A stretch of DNA of 32,179 nucleotides. Source: an uncultured Planctomycetota bacterium (GTDB lineage: Bacteria; Planctomycetota; UBA1135; GCA-002686595). Below are positions 16,109 to 24,751 of the stretch, in pieces (position 1 is the stretch's first letter; each line of letters starts with the position of its first letter). The notes below the pieces were generated by a model. It saw nothing but the letters and a program-made list of their open reading frames with translations, was not told the DNA's origin and did not search any database. The DNA is taken from the NCBI GenBank assembly GCA_903928115.1, contig CAIYPP010000002.1, positions 1-32,179 on the forward strand. The letters run 5' to 3'. A program made the translations under genes and the position numbers.

Positions 16109-18021
16109 GCGGAGACTCCGAAGCGCTGCATCCAGCGACCCAGCGATGCGAGCATCCAAACGCGCGTCGCGGCATTGCCTTCGCTGATCCCAGAGTGGCC
16201 TCGCGCCGCGCTTCGACCGACTTCGATCGTGCGGTGAAGCTCGTCCTCGCGGAAAAGGCTGGCCGCTGGCGTTCCTGACGCATACAGGGAGTCCAGCAGT
16301 TGCCAGAAGTCTTCGTTGAACCAGCGGTGCAGCGGAAGCGCGAAGCCCTGCTTGCGATGCTGGTAGACGCTGCTCGGCAGAAGTGTCTTGCCCGCTTCTC
16401 GCAGCAAGTACTTGCCCGTCTTTCCGTGGATCTTGTGTTGCAGGGGGAGCCGCAGCGCGAACTCGACGATGCGCTGATCCAGCAGCGGCGGGCGCACTTC
16501 GAGGCTCGCCGCCATGCTCATGCGATCCACCTTGGCCAAGATCGCCCCCGGCATGAAGCCGCGCATCAGGACGAGCATGACGAGCTCCTCGGGCTCGAGG
16601 CGATCGACAAGCTCGGGCGCGAGATCCACATCTCGGCGCAGCGCAGAGCCGGCGTGCGAGTGTTCGCACAGCTCGCGGAGCTCCTCAGGCTGCCACAGCG
16701 CTCGCGAGCGGCGGAACTGCTGCAGCGGCGAGTGCATGGAGAGATCGAGGCCCTTCCGGGCACGACGGGCCTTGTTGGCCATCTCTCCCTGCAAGAGGGG
16801 CGAGACGCGCGCGAGCACCGCGGCACCCGCGCGCCGCAACGGAGCCGGCGTGGTATCCGTCCAGAATCGCATCCTCGCGGCCCAAAACATGTGGTCGTAG
16901 CCGCCGAAGAGTTCATCGCCTCCGTCACCGGACAGCGCGACCTTCACGTCTTGCGCGGCGAGCTCGCACACAGCGAGCGTGGGAATGCACGAAGTGTCGC
17001 CGAGGGGCTGCCCGACGTGGTCGAGGATGCGATCGAGCAAGCCGAGGTCGAAGGTGCCAGCCGAGATGCGCAGCTCTCGATGCTCGGTTCCGAGGTGACG
17101 GGCGACCTCGCGTGCAAGCTCGGACTCGTCGTAGCGCGGATCGTCGAAGCCGATCGAGAACGACTTGAGCTTGCTACCCGACTCGCGTGCTGCGCGCGCG
17201 GCGAACGCTGCGACGGTGCTCGAGTCGATGCCGCCCGACAGGAACACTCCGACGGGAACATCCGCCACCATTTGCGAGCGGATCGTCGTGTCGAGTCGGG
17301 AGCGCAGCTCGCGCAGCGCCTCGCTCTCGGGCATCGTCCCCGGTCGCATCTCCAGAGAGTGATAGGCGCCGATTTCGATGGCTCCATCACGCCACTTCAG
17401 CCAGTGGCCTGGCGGCAATTGCTTGACGCCTTCGATCAACGTCCACGGGTCGGCGACGTAGCGGTCGACGAGCAGCATCTCTAGGGAGCGCCGATCGAGC
17501 TTGCGCGGCACCGACGGGTGCGCGAGCAAGCTACGCAGCTCAGAGGAGAACACCAGTTCGCCGCGGGGGCCGGACCAGTAATACAGAGGCTTGATGCCGA
17601 GCGGATCGCGCGCGAGCACGAGGCTGCCGTCACGACGGTCTGCGATCGCGAAGGCGAACATTCCGTTGAAACGCTTGAGTGCGCTCGGTCCCAACTCGAT
17701 CCACGCTCGGAGCAGGACCTCGGTGTCGGAGCGCGTCTGGAAGGTGTGCCCCTTCGCGTGCAGCTCGTCGCGCAGCTCGCCGCAGTCGTACAATTCTCCG
17801 TTGTAGACGAGCGTGTGGTGGCCTTCCACGCTCGTCATGGGTTGGTGGCCGTCGCGGACGTCGACGATCGAGAGTCGGCGCATCGCGAGGGCCGCGAAGC
17901 CAGCGTCGGCCGCGCCGCCCTCGTCGGGTCCGCGGTGCAGCAGAGCCGCGTTCATCGCGAGTGCGATTTCGAGGTTGCCGAAGCGCTCGCTGGTGTGGAC
18001 GTAGCCGTTGATGCCGCACAT
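16105..18021 (-). CDS. asnB: Asparagine synthase (glutamine-hydrolysing) / polysaccharide amidotransferase
   Basis: The start at 18021 gives MCGINGY, so Cys2 becomes the catalytic N-terminal nucleophile of the class II glutaminase after Met removal; a 3-codon longer start would block this. The glutaminase domain shows HRGPDEGG, YNGELYD and RSDTEVLLRAW. The synthetase domain carries the ATP pyrophosphatase loop SGGIDSS (about residues 262-268). At 638 residues it is full length. Enzymes of this type in surface-polysaccharide loci are thought to amidate uronic acids or other carboxyl sugars. Its place between the polymerase and glycosyltransferases, in a locus making ManNAcA, suggests that role, but free asparagine synthesis cannot be excluded. 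Confidence 0.93.
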   Translation of the reverse strand: MCGINGYVHTSERFGNLEIALAMNAALLHRGPDEGGAADAGFAALAMRRLSIVDVRDGHQPMTSVEGHHTLVYNGELYDCGELRDELHAKGHTFQTRSDTEVLLRAWIELGPSALKRFNGMFAFAIADRRDGSLVLARDPLGIKPLYYWSGPRGELVFSSELRSLLAHPSVPRKLDRRSLEMLLVDRYVADPWTLIEGVKQLPPGHWLKWRDGAIEIGAYHSLEMRPGTMPESEALRELRSRLDTTIRSQMVADVPVGVFLSGGIDSSTVAAFAARAARESGSKLKSFSIGFDDPRYDESELAREVARHLGTEHRELRISAGTFDLGLLDRILDHVGQPLGDTSCIPTLAVCELAAQDVKVALSGDGGDELFGGYDHMFWAARMRFWTDTTPAPLRRAGAAVLARVSPLLQGEMANKARRARKGLDLSMHSPLQQFRRSRALWQPEELRELCEHSHAGSALRRDVDLAPELVDRLEPEELVMLVLMRGFMPGAILAKVDRMSMAASLEVRPPLLDQRIVEFALRLPLQHKIHGKTGKYLLREAGKTLLPSSVYQHRKQGFALPLHRWFNEDFWQLLDSLYASGTPAASLFREDELHRTIEVGRSAARGHSGISEGNAATRVWMLASLGRWMQRFGVSA

Positions 18022-18022
18022 G

Positions 18023-19372
18023 TCAGGCACTCTCCGGGCGTGAATGGATGCGGCCGCGGCGCATCGCCAAGGCCAGGCTGTCGCCGAGAAGCGTCACAGG
18101 CAGGACGACGAGGGAGATCATGAACACCTGCTTGAACAGGGTTCCGAACTCGTTGCGATGCTGCATCGCGACGTAGAACACGAAGTAGGGGAGCAAGCGG
18201 GCGACGACTCCGTCGGGGCGAACTTCTCGCCGCCGTTCGAGCCAGGCGAGCAGCAACCCCATCGCGCAGCCGAACAGTACAGGGCCGATCAGGGAGCCGA
18301 AGTTGAGCCATGCCTCCGCGACCAAGCTGAACGCGGCGCCGCCGCCGCGAGCTGCAAGCTCGGCGTAGTTGGAGCGCACGAACTGCTCACTCAAGTAGAG
18401 GGGGCGCTCCGGGTAAAGACCGCGCGGCAAGCAGGCTGCGATGCCATCGACAAGGCTCGCTCCGGCGAGCTCTGCCGCTTCGCGCTCGCGCAGGACCTCT
18501 CCGGCCGTGATGAAGGGATGCGAGAGCTCCGATCCCCCGACAGCTGCGGCGAGCACGAGCTCTCCTTGCGCCTCCAAACGGCCTACGGCTTCGGAGAGAT
18601 CGCCGCGGTACACGCCGCGTAGCAGCGCGAAGGATTCCAGCGCCGCGTAGAGTGCGAGTCCGCCGACTACCATCCACGGACGGATGCGCTGCAGTTGAAA
18701 GTCGCGACGTCGTGCGAGGATCGTCAGGTAGCCGAGCACCAAGACGACCGCGTTCGTTCGCACGGAGATGAAGGCGACGCTCCAGAGTGCGATCGCCGCG
18801 CCAACGGGCAAGAAGAGATTCTTCGTCGTGCGCGGCAGCGCAGATCCTTCGATCCACAGGCAACCGACGATCATGATCGGCATGCCGAGCTGCAGCGGGC
18901 CTAGGCCGCGTCCGAGCAGATACTTGAGCGCGTAGTCTTCTCGGTCGGTCAGCGCCGCGAAGCCGACTTGCTGCGCATAGGCCGCGTACAGGGCGAAGCC
19001 GATGGCGATGAGTGCGCTGCCTGTGATGAGATCGCGCGGTGCGGCGCTGCTCGAGGCCGCAGCTTTCGGTTTCGCGAGCCACCGCAGCTGGGAGGCCACG
19101 AACACTGCGAGCAACAATCCGCCGGCGAAGGCGACGTACTGCAGCTGTGTGTGAAGGACGATCTCGGGTGAGAGGAGGTCGAGGTTGCGCCAGCTCGACG
19201 GCTCCACGAGCGTCGATGCGACCGGGTAGAAGCTCCCGACGAGCGCCGTGACGACGAGTGCGAGGGTCGGCAGGAACAACGGCGAATGACCTCGCAGTCG
19301 CCAGAGCGCTGCGATCACGATGCTCCAAATCGCGACGACGAGTGCCACCGTCAGAGGCTCCAAGCGGCTCAT
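18023..19372 (-). CDS. wzy: Wzy-like oligosaccharide repeat-unit polymerase (integral membrane)
   Basis: This 449-residue protein is almost entirely hydrophobic, with about ten predicted membrane helices, for example residues 6-23, 32-50 and 78-94. A large loop sits in the second half (about 275-365) and contains RGVYRGDLSEAVGRLEAQGE and PRGLYPERP. This layout, the large periplasmic loop and the position next to the flippase are the normal basis for naming Wzy, since these proteins have little sequence conservation. It should join flipped repeat units at the periplasmic face. Its ATG overlaps the wzx stop and its stop lies 1 nt before the asnB ATG. Confidence 0.82.
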   Translation of the reverse strand: MSRLEPLTVALVVAIWSIVIAALWRLRGHSPLFLPTLALVVTALVGSFYPVASTLVEPSSWRNLDLLSPEIVLHTQLQYVAFAGGLLLAVFVASQLRWLAKPKAAASSSAAPRDLITGSALIAIGFALYAAYAQQVGFAALTDREDYALKYLLGRGLGPLQLGMPIMIVGCLWIEGSALPRTTKNLFLPVGAAIALWSVAFISVRTNAVVLVLGYLTILARRRDFQLQRIRPWMVVGGLALYAALESFALLRGVYRGDLSEAVGRLEAQGELVLAAAVGGSELSHPFITAGEVLREREAAELAGASLVDGIAACLPRGLYPERPLYLSEQFVRSNYAELAARGGGAAFSLVAEAWLNFGSLIGPVLFGCAMGLLLAWLERRREVRPDGVVARLLPYFVFYVAMQHRNEFGTLFKQVFMISLVVLPVTLLGDSLALAMRRGRIHSRPESA

Positions 19373-20760
19373 GCGAGCTCTCCGAAGCGCACGAGGCACA
19401 GCATCGTCAGGACGGCGAGCATCGCGGCGGCAATCGCGAGACGCTTCGGAACTCCGAGATCTGCGGGGAGACGTCGCGCCTCTAGGACGATGAGCTGTAG
19501 CTCGGCGACGCGTGCGCAGAGATACGCGATCAAGGCACCCAAGGCGCCGTGCAGCGGCACCATGATGACTCCGACGGCCAACATCACGACGGCCGCGCGC
19601 TGGTACGCGAGTCGCGTCGTGGCGAAGTCGCCCTGCGCGCGCTGCCATGGCGTCACGAGAAATCCGAAGGTGTGAACGAAGACGCCGACCAGCATGAGCA
19701 CGAACAGCGGACGGCTCGCGACGAAGGCCGGACCTAGGAGTTGCCCGAGCAGCACGTCATCGAAGGCGAGGAGGCAGAGCAGTCCGACGAAGTAGACGCA
19801 GACGACGAGGCTCGCGAGCTGAACGAAGCGGCGGGCGGCTTCGTGCTTGCCGTGCGTCGCGATCTGCGCTGCGAGTGTCGGGTACAGCATCGCTGCGAGC
19901 GCCGAGCTCACGACATGGACGCGGGTAGCGATGTCGTACGCACCGCAGTACATGCCGAGCTCTTCCGCAGTCGTGGTGCGCTCCAAGAGGATGCGATCGA
20001 TCGAGACGATCGCGCTCGACGCGAGCGTGAAGCCGAGGAGGTCGACGACGGCGGTGCGGTAGCGGGAGAGCTCGGGCGAGGTCCGCAGGGTGCTCCATCC
20101 GGTGACACGCGCCCAGACGGGACCGTGGGCACGCGCGAGTTTTGGCTCACTGGGGAGCTTCCGTGCGAGCCAACGGTAGGAGGCCCAGACGAACGCAGCG
20201 GCCGCGACGAAGGGGAGCGCCCAAGTGAGCGGTCCGGCATGGAAGAGGGACAGCGCCGCGACGCCTAGGAACGCGGCGGCCCATGCGAAGTTGCGCAGCG
20301 CCGTGACCGTTCCGGCGCGGCCCGCGACCGCGACGCGCGCGTAGTTGCGCGAGGCGAGCCCGTGCAGCAACGTCACGAGGGCGAGCGCAACCGCTGCGAT
20401 GGGATCGAGGAGGAAGGGACCGACAAGCAGCGCGAGGCCGACCAGCAGCACGGTCGTGAGGCGCGCCAAGGCGTCGAGGTCCTCGGCGCGAGAGGTCCCG
20501 TGGGACTGCTCGTGGATCAGGAGCTGGCGCGCGACGTCCTGATAGGTCACGACGCCGAGCAGCGTCACGTAGAGCGAGAACTCGCCGTAGGCGCCCGGTC
20601 CCAGCTCGCGGCCGAGGATCGGGAGGGCGCCGAGCCCCGCCGCGGCGAGTGCGGCCTGGCTTGCGAGCACCTGCCCGGTGCCGAGGGCCAACGCCGCCCG
20701 CAGGCTACGCCGCTCCGGTCGAGCCGGGTCGGCGGGCAGGGGATGCGGAGAGGCGCTCAT
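19369..20760 (-). CDS. wzx: Wzx-like polysaccharide flippase (MOP superfamily)
   Basis: The 463-residue protein has about 12-14 predicted membrane helices. The N-terminal ALALGTGQVLASQAALAAAG and LPILGRELGPGAYGEFSLYVTLLGV fit the RfbX/Wzx branch of the MOP exporters. ERTTTAEELGMYCGAYDIATRV in the middle is a typical conserved loop. It should flip the lipid-linked repeat unit across the inner membrane. I use the ATG at 20760; an in-frame GTG at 20775 would add five residues. It is the first gene of the minus-strand operon, so its promoter should lie in the region shared with the divergent sugar transferase. Confidence 0.9.
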   Translation of the reverse strand: MSASPHPLPADPARPERRSLRAALALGTGQVLASQAALAAAGLGALPILGRELGPGAYGEFSLYVTLLGVVTYQDVARQLLIHEQSHGTSRAEDLDALARLTTVLLVGLALLVGPFLLDPIAAVALALVTLLHGLASRNYARVAVAGRAGTVTALRNFAWAAAFLGVAALSLFHAGPLTWALPFVAAAAFVWASYRWLARKLPSEPKLARAHGPVWARVTGWSTLRTSPELSRYRTAVVDLLGFTLASSAIVSIDRILLERTTTAEELGMYCGAYDIATRVHVVSSALAAMLYPTLAAQIATHGKHEAARRFVQLASLVVCVYFVGLLCLLAFDDVLLGQLLGPAFVASRPLFVLMLVGVFVHTFGFLVTPWQRAQGDFATTRLAYQRAAVVMLAVGVIMVPLHGALGALIAYLCARVAELQLIVLEARRLPADLGVPKRLAIAAAMLAVLTMLCLVRFGELA

Positions 20761-20987
20761 GACGGTCGGAGACACGCACCGCCGGGGTGCGCAGGACTTT
20801 CCATCGAATCGACCCGTCTCCGACGCCGCTTGAGGCCCCCAAGCCCCCAGGGCCCGCGTCGCCGCGATCCAGTTCTGACTTCCCAGTCATGGAACTGATG
20901 GGCGCGCTCACGGCCCCCCGCAGGTCTGGCCGACATACGGCCTGCTCCCCCGCGATCCCCTCCTCGTTCCGTCTTCGTCACCGCCCC
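20761..20987. promoter_or_regulatory. Divergent promoter region between wzx and the priming sugar transferase
   Basis: This 227-bp gap separates two divergent transcription units of the same pathway. It contains an imperfect dyad at 20870-20897 and C/G-rich runs near 20833-20855. Open frames run through it in the sugar-transferase frame, but the low-complexity basic and proline-rich translation does not look like protein. No confident promoter boxes were identified. Confidence 0.45.
20870..20897. promoter_or_regulatory. Imperfect dyad in the divergent promoter region, candidate operator
   Basis: CAGTTCTGACT pairs with AGTCA-TG-GAACTG, giving 6- and 5-bp stem segments separated by a 2-nt bulge around a TCCC loop. 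It sits in the middle of the wzx/sugar-transferase divergent region, where one factor could control both operons. Confidence 0.3.
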
Positions 20988-21746
20988 ATGCCTCGCTCGC
21001 TCGAGACTCAAGCCGAGTCGTTGCCGCTCCGGGAGCTCTTCGCCGTCGACCTGCGGCCCGAAGCCACGCCCGATCAACCCGCCGCGCGCCGCGAGGCCGC
21101 GCCGGACTGGGCCGCACTCGAACCTCGGACCCTCTGGTACCGCGCCGGCCGCCCCGCGCTGGATGTAGGTCTGCTGCTGGTCGCGTTGCCGATCGCCGTT
21201 CCGCTCACGCTCGCCGTCGCGGGCGCGAGTGCGATCGCATTCGGTTCCGTGCGCCGCGTGTTCTTCCTTCAGCCGCGCACGGGCCATCGCGGTCGTGTCT
21301 TCGAGCTGGTGAAGTTCCGCACGATGAGCGAGCCGAAGGGCACGACGTTCGAAGCGTGGAGCACGGGAGACCGAGCGCGAGTGACGCCGTTCGGCCGCTT
21401 CCTTCGCAGCACGCACCTCGACGAGCTCCCGCAGCTCTACAACGTCCTGCGCGGCGAGATGAGCTTCATCGGACCCCGTCCCGAGATGGTCGAGGTCGAA
21501 GCGTGGGCAAGCGACGAAGTCCCGGGCTTCAGCGAGCGACTCGCGATCAAGCCGGGCATCACGGGACTCGCGCAAGTCACGCAGGGCTACACGCCGCGCG
21601 ACGTCGACGCCTATCGGCGCAAGCTCGCCATCAACCGCGAGTACCTCGCGACGCTCTCGATGTCGCGCGATCTTGGGATTGTGGTGCGCACGGCGCTGTG
21701 GATGTTGCGCGGTCGCGGCTGGAAGTGGCGCAGCGCTTCCAAGTGA
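20988..21746 (+). CDS. Initiating undecaprenyl-phosphate sugar-1-phosphate transferase (WcaJ/PglC-type)
   Basis: From the ATG at 20988 the product is 252 residues with one hydrophobic segment (about 56-80), which marks the short monotopic PglC-like form rather than the multi-helix WbaP form. The Bac_transf domain shows VFFLQPRTGHRG, KFRTM (109-113), FLRSTHLDELPQLYNVLRG with the catalytic Asp-Glu pair at about 145-146, MSFIGPRPE and KPGITGLAQV. It should transfer a sugar phosphate to undecaprenyl phosphate, the first committed step of repeat-unit assembly. Upstream in-frame starts exist from 20787 but would add basic low-complexity sequence. The gene is divergent from wzx and is followed 57 bp later by a GT2 gene. 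Confidence 0.93.
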   Translation: MPRSLETQAESLPLRELFAVDLRPEATPDQPAARREAAPDWAALEPRTLWYRAGRPALDVGLLLVALPIAVPLTLAVAGASAIAFGSVRRVFFLQPRTGHRGRVFELVKFRTMSEPKGTTFEAWSTGDRARVTPFGRFLRSTHLDELPQLYNVLRGEMSFIGPRPEMVEVEAWASDEVPGFSERLAIKPGITGLAQVTQGYTPRDVDAYRRKLAINREYLATLSMSRDLGIVVRTALWMLRGRGWKWRSASK

Positions 21747-21803
21747 GCCAAATCCGCGAGGGATCCGCGTCGGTTGAGCTCTCCTGCGTTAGGCTTCGCG
21801 ACG

Positions 21804-23729
21804 ATGTCCGTCGCCGAGCCCCCGCTCCGCTGCATCAGCGTGGTCGTGCCCGTCTACAACGAGCGCGAGAACATCGCTGCGTGCCTGCGCGGGCTCGCAC
21901 GCTCGCTCGCGGGCGAGCCGCACGAGCTGCTCGTCGTGTACGACTTCGACGAAGACACGACGCTCGAGGGCATCCGCGCGATGGCGGACGTGCCTCCGAC
22001 GCTGCGGCTCGTGCGCAATCGCATCGGCAAGGGCGCGGCGAATGCGATTCGGGCTGGCTTCGCCGCCGCGCAGGGCGACGTGGTGGTCACCACCATGGCG
22101 GACCTGAGTGATCCGCCGGAGAAGATCCTCGAGCTCGCGCGCAAGATGCGAGAGAGCGGGGCGGCGGTCGTCGCGGGCTCGCGCTACATGCCAGGCGGTT
22201 CGCAGGAAGGCGGCCCGATCGTGAAGCGAACGCTGTCGCGCGTCGCGGGCCTGTCGCTGCACTGGTTCGCGGGCATCGCGACGCACGACGCGACCAACAA
22301 CTTCAAGGCCTACCGTCGCGACTTCCTTCGGAGCATCAAAGTCGAGGCCGAGGGCGCGTTCGACATCGGCCTCGAGCTCAGCATCAAGGCTCACCTCCAC
22401 GAAGCTGGCGTCGCCGAGGTTCCAACCTCGTGGCGTGACCGCAGCGCGGGTGAGAGCCGTTTCAAGGTTTGGGCGTGGGCACCGAAGTACCTGCGCTGGT
22501 ACGTCGCTGCGATGGCGGAGCCCGCGCTCGTGTGGCTCACGTGGCTCGCTCTGGCGCTCTGGCTCTTTTCAGCGGCCACTTGGAGTTTCCACGGCTCCGC
22601 GGGGGATCTCGGGCTGTCGTGCATCGCCGCGGGCTTGGGTGCGTCGGCGATCCTGCTCGCGCGACGAATCCGTGGCCGCATGCGCTGGTGGGACGGTGTA
22701 CTCGCATTGCCGTGGACGAACCCGCGCCATGCCGATGCTCTCGAGATCGGGAACGCCAAACTCGCACTCGGGCTCGCGCTGATCTCGACCGCGCTCTTCC
22801 TTGTGCTCGGCTGCGGGCCGAAGCGTTGCTTACGAGCGCTCGCGCGGCTCGCCCGAGCGACGGTCTCGATTCAAGGCCTGCAGCTCGCGGCGGCACTCGC
22901 GTTCGCGGTCGTCTTCTGGATTCGCGCACCGGACTCACGGGTCGATGTGCGATTCGCCCAGCCCGGTCCGCTGTGGTCCCTGCTCACGGCGAGCGGTGAA
23001 CCGCTCTCGGAATGGAATCGTGCCGTGCTCTGGGATGGCCTTGTTCGTGGTGCGAGCGCGCTCGTGATCGGGCTCGCGCTGATCACGCTCGGCAAGCGCA
23101 TCGAAGCCATCTTCGGAGCCGCGCTGCTGCTTCTCGTGCCACTCGGACACGACACCCTCGGCGTGCTCACCTGCCTCGCTGCGGGAGTGATGGGCATTCG
23201 CAACGCTCACTCCGGCTGGATGCGCGCGCTCTGCATGACGACTCTCGCGGCGTTGGCATTCACGAAAGCCATGTTCTTTCCGCTGTGCGTCGCTTCCGCG
23301 ACGGCGATCGTCGTCGAGCCGCTGCTGCATCGTTCGTGGTGGAGCGCCTCGGTGCGCGCGTTGTTCTTCGCGGCAGCGGTCACGGGCGCTTGGAGCTTCG
23401 CGAGCACGCTCGATGCTTCGCGGATCGTCGCACTGCAGCCCCAGTCCGACAACTCGCTCCATCTGGCCTGGTTCGTGGCCCTCTTCGCCTGGGCACTCGC
23501 CGCGTGGCCTTCCAAACGCTCGGGCGAGTGCGTTCTAGGCTTGGCGCTGCTGCTGGTCGTGGCGCTCGGACTTACGTCAGGCGCTGCGGGGCTCGGCCTC
23601 GACGCTGGCTTCGTCGCCTGCGCAGCGCTGCTCACTCCGATCGAAGTGGGCGAACATCCTGCGTGGCGCAGAGCGCTCGTGCGTGCTGGGCCAGCGCTGT
23701 TCGTCGTGCTTGCGCTGACGACCCGCTAG
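21804..23729 (+). CDS. GT2 glycosyltransferase fused to a large C-terminal membrane domain
   Basis: The ATG at 21804 starts SVAEPPLRCISVVVPVYNERENI, a GT-A family 2 domain over about residues 8-240. Its metal and sugar-nucleotide motifs are YDFDEDTT and VTTMADLSDPPE, and GSRYMPGG and THDATNNFKAYRR resemble polyprenyl-phosphate glycosyltransferases such as DPM1/GtrB. The following 400 residues contain roughly ten hydrophobic helices, including ALVWLTWLALALWLFSA and ALVIGLALITLGKR. This tail is far longer than the two helices of GtrB-like enzymes and I do not recognise it. It may make a polyprenyl-linked sugar or use one for modification. The TAG stop overlaps the convergent epimerase stop inside CTAG. 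An in-frame TTG at 21774 is an unlikely earlier start. Confidence 0.87.
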   Translation: MSVAEPPLRCISVVVPVYNERENIAACLRGLARSLAGEPHELLVVYDFDEDTTLEGIRAMADVPPTLRLVRNRIGKGAANAIRAGFAAAQGDVVVTTMADLSDPPEKILELARKMRESGAAVVAGSRYMPGGSQEGGPIVKRTLSRVAGLSLHWFAGIATHDATNNFKAYRRDFLRSIKVEAEGAFDIGLELSIKAHLHEAGVAEVPTSWRDRSAGESRFKVWAWAPKYLRWYVAAMAEPALVWLTWLALALWLFSAATWSFHGSAGDLGLSCIAAGLGASAILLARRIRGRMRWWDGVLALPWTNPRHADALEIGNAKLALGLALISTALFLVLGCGPKRCLRALARLARATVSIQGLQLAAALAFAVVFWIRAPDSRVDVRFAQPGPLWSLLTASGEPLSEWNRAVLWDGLVRGASALVIGLALITLGKRIEAIFGAALLLLVPLGHDTLGVLTCLAAGVMGIRNAHSGWMRALCMTTLAALAFTKAMFFPLCVASATAIVVEPLLHRSWWSASVRALFFAAAVTGAWSFASTLDASRIVALQPQSDNSLHLAWFVALFAWALAAWPSKRSGECVLGLALLLVVALGLTSGAAGLGLDAGFVACAALLTPIEVGEHPAWRRALVRAGPALFVVLALTTR

Positions 23730-24751
23730 ATCGTCCCCGCAGCGATCGCCTCGCGGATCCAGGGGATCACTTCGTCGAGCACGGTCTCGAGCGGCGTGGT
23801 GGCCTCGAAACCCAGCAAGCGCTTCGCCTTGTCGGTGTTCGGCACGCGGTGCTGGACGTCGTGCGCGAAGCCGGGGTCGGAGACGTAGCGGAACGGCTTC
23901 GCCGGTCCGTGGACCTTCTTCCAGATCATCTCCGCCAGCTCGAGCACGGTCGTCGCGCGCGGCGTCGAGACGTTGAAGTCCTCGTTGAGCGCCGCCGGAT
24001 GCTCCATGCACACACGGATGCCACGCGCAACGTCGCCGCCGTACGTGTAGCAACGAACCTGCTGGCCGTCGCCGAGTACATGCAAAGGGTCTTGTCCGCG
24101 CAGAACCTTCTGCGCGATGTCCGGAACCACGTGGCTCAGCGCAAGCTTGACGTTGCCGCTCATGACCTCGTGCTCGCCGAGCGCGCGGCTCTCGCCGACG
24201 CCGACACAGTTGAACGGCCGCACAATCGTTGTCGGCAGCCCGTACTGCTCCTTCGCGCCCTTCGCGAAGTACTCACAGGCGAGCTTTTGGAAGCCGTAGG
24301 TCGAGAACGGCGGGGGACAGCGCAGCTGCTCGCCCTCGGGGGTGGGGAAGACCGTCGCGTTCTCGTACACCATCGACGAGGAGAGCAGCGTGACCTTCTG
24401 CAGGCGCCCGCCGTTCTTGCGTGTCGCGATCGCCGCGTCGTACGCGCCGGCGATGATGCGCTCGTTCTCGGCGATCAGGTCGTAGGCGTAGGTGTGGAAG
24501 TACGAGATGCCGCCGATCATCGCGGCCGCGGCGACGAAGTGGTCGCAGTCGGCGAGGAGCCGCGTGAGCAGCTCCACGTCCTTCGCGTTGCCTTCGACGA
24601 GCCGGAAGCGGGGGTGGCGGTCGTAGCTCTTCGCGACGCGGCCGTACTTCGAGAAGTTGTCGAGCCCGACGACCTCGTGGCCGTGGGCGAGAAGCTCCTC
24701 GACGAGGTAGCCGCAGATGAAGCCGTTGGAGCCGGTGACGAGGACCTTCAT
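23726..24751 (-). CDS. NAD-dependent nucleotide-sugar epimerase/dehydratase (extended SDR)
   Basis: The 341-residue protein starts MKVLVTGSNGFICGYL, the Rossmann TGxxGFIxxxL motif. A LSSSMVYE strand supplies the catalytic Ser (about 124-126), and STYGFQKLACEYF supplies the YxxxK pair (Tyr152, Lys156). RPFNCVG and a C-terminal sugar-binding half with FNVSTPRATTVLELA complete the fold. It should epimerise or dehydrate a nucleotide sugar in the cytoplasm, possibly the UDP-uronate made by the gene immediately upstream. Its ATG overlaps that gene's TGA. The exact product cannot be named from sequence. Confidence 0.9.
   Translation of the reverse strand: MKVLVTGSNGFICGYLVEELLAHGHEVVGLDNFSKYGRVAKSYDRHPRFRLVEGNAKDVELLTRLLADCDHFVAAAAMIGGISYFHTYAYDLIAENERIIAGAYDAAIATRKNGGRLQKVTLLSSSMVYENATVFPTPEGEQLRCPPPFSTYGFQKLACEYFAKGAKEQYGLPTTIVRPFNCVGVGESRALGEHEVMSGNVKLALSHVVPDIAQKVLRGQDPLHVLGDGQQVRCYTYGGDVARGIRVCMEHPAALNEDFNVSTPRATTVLELAEMIWKKVHGPAKPFRYVSDPGFAHDVQHRVPNTDKAKRLLGFEATTPLETVLDEVIPWIREAIAAGTI

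Noticed and set aside
20787-20987. N-terminal extension of the sugar transferase
   Set aside because: The additional 67 residues are low-complexity and basic; the family normally begins shortly before the membrane helix, as with the ATG at 20988.
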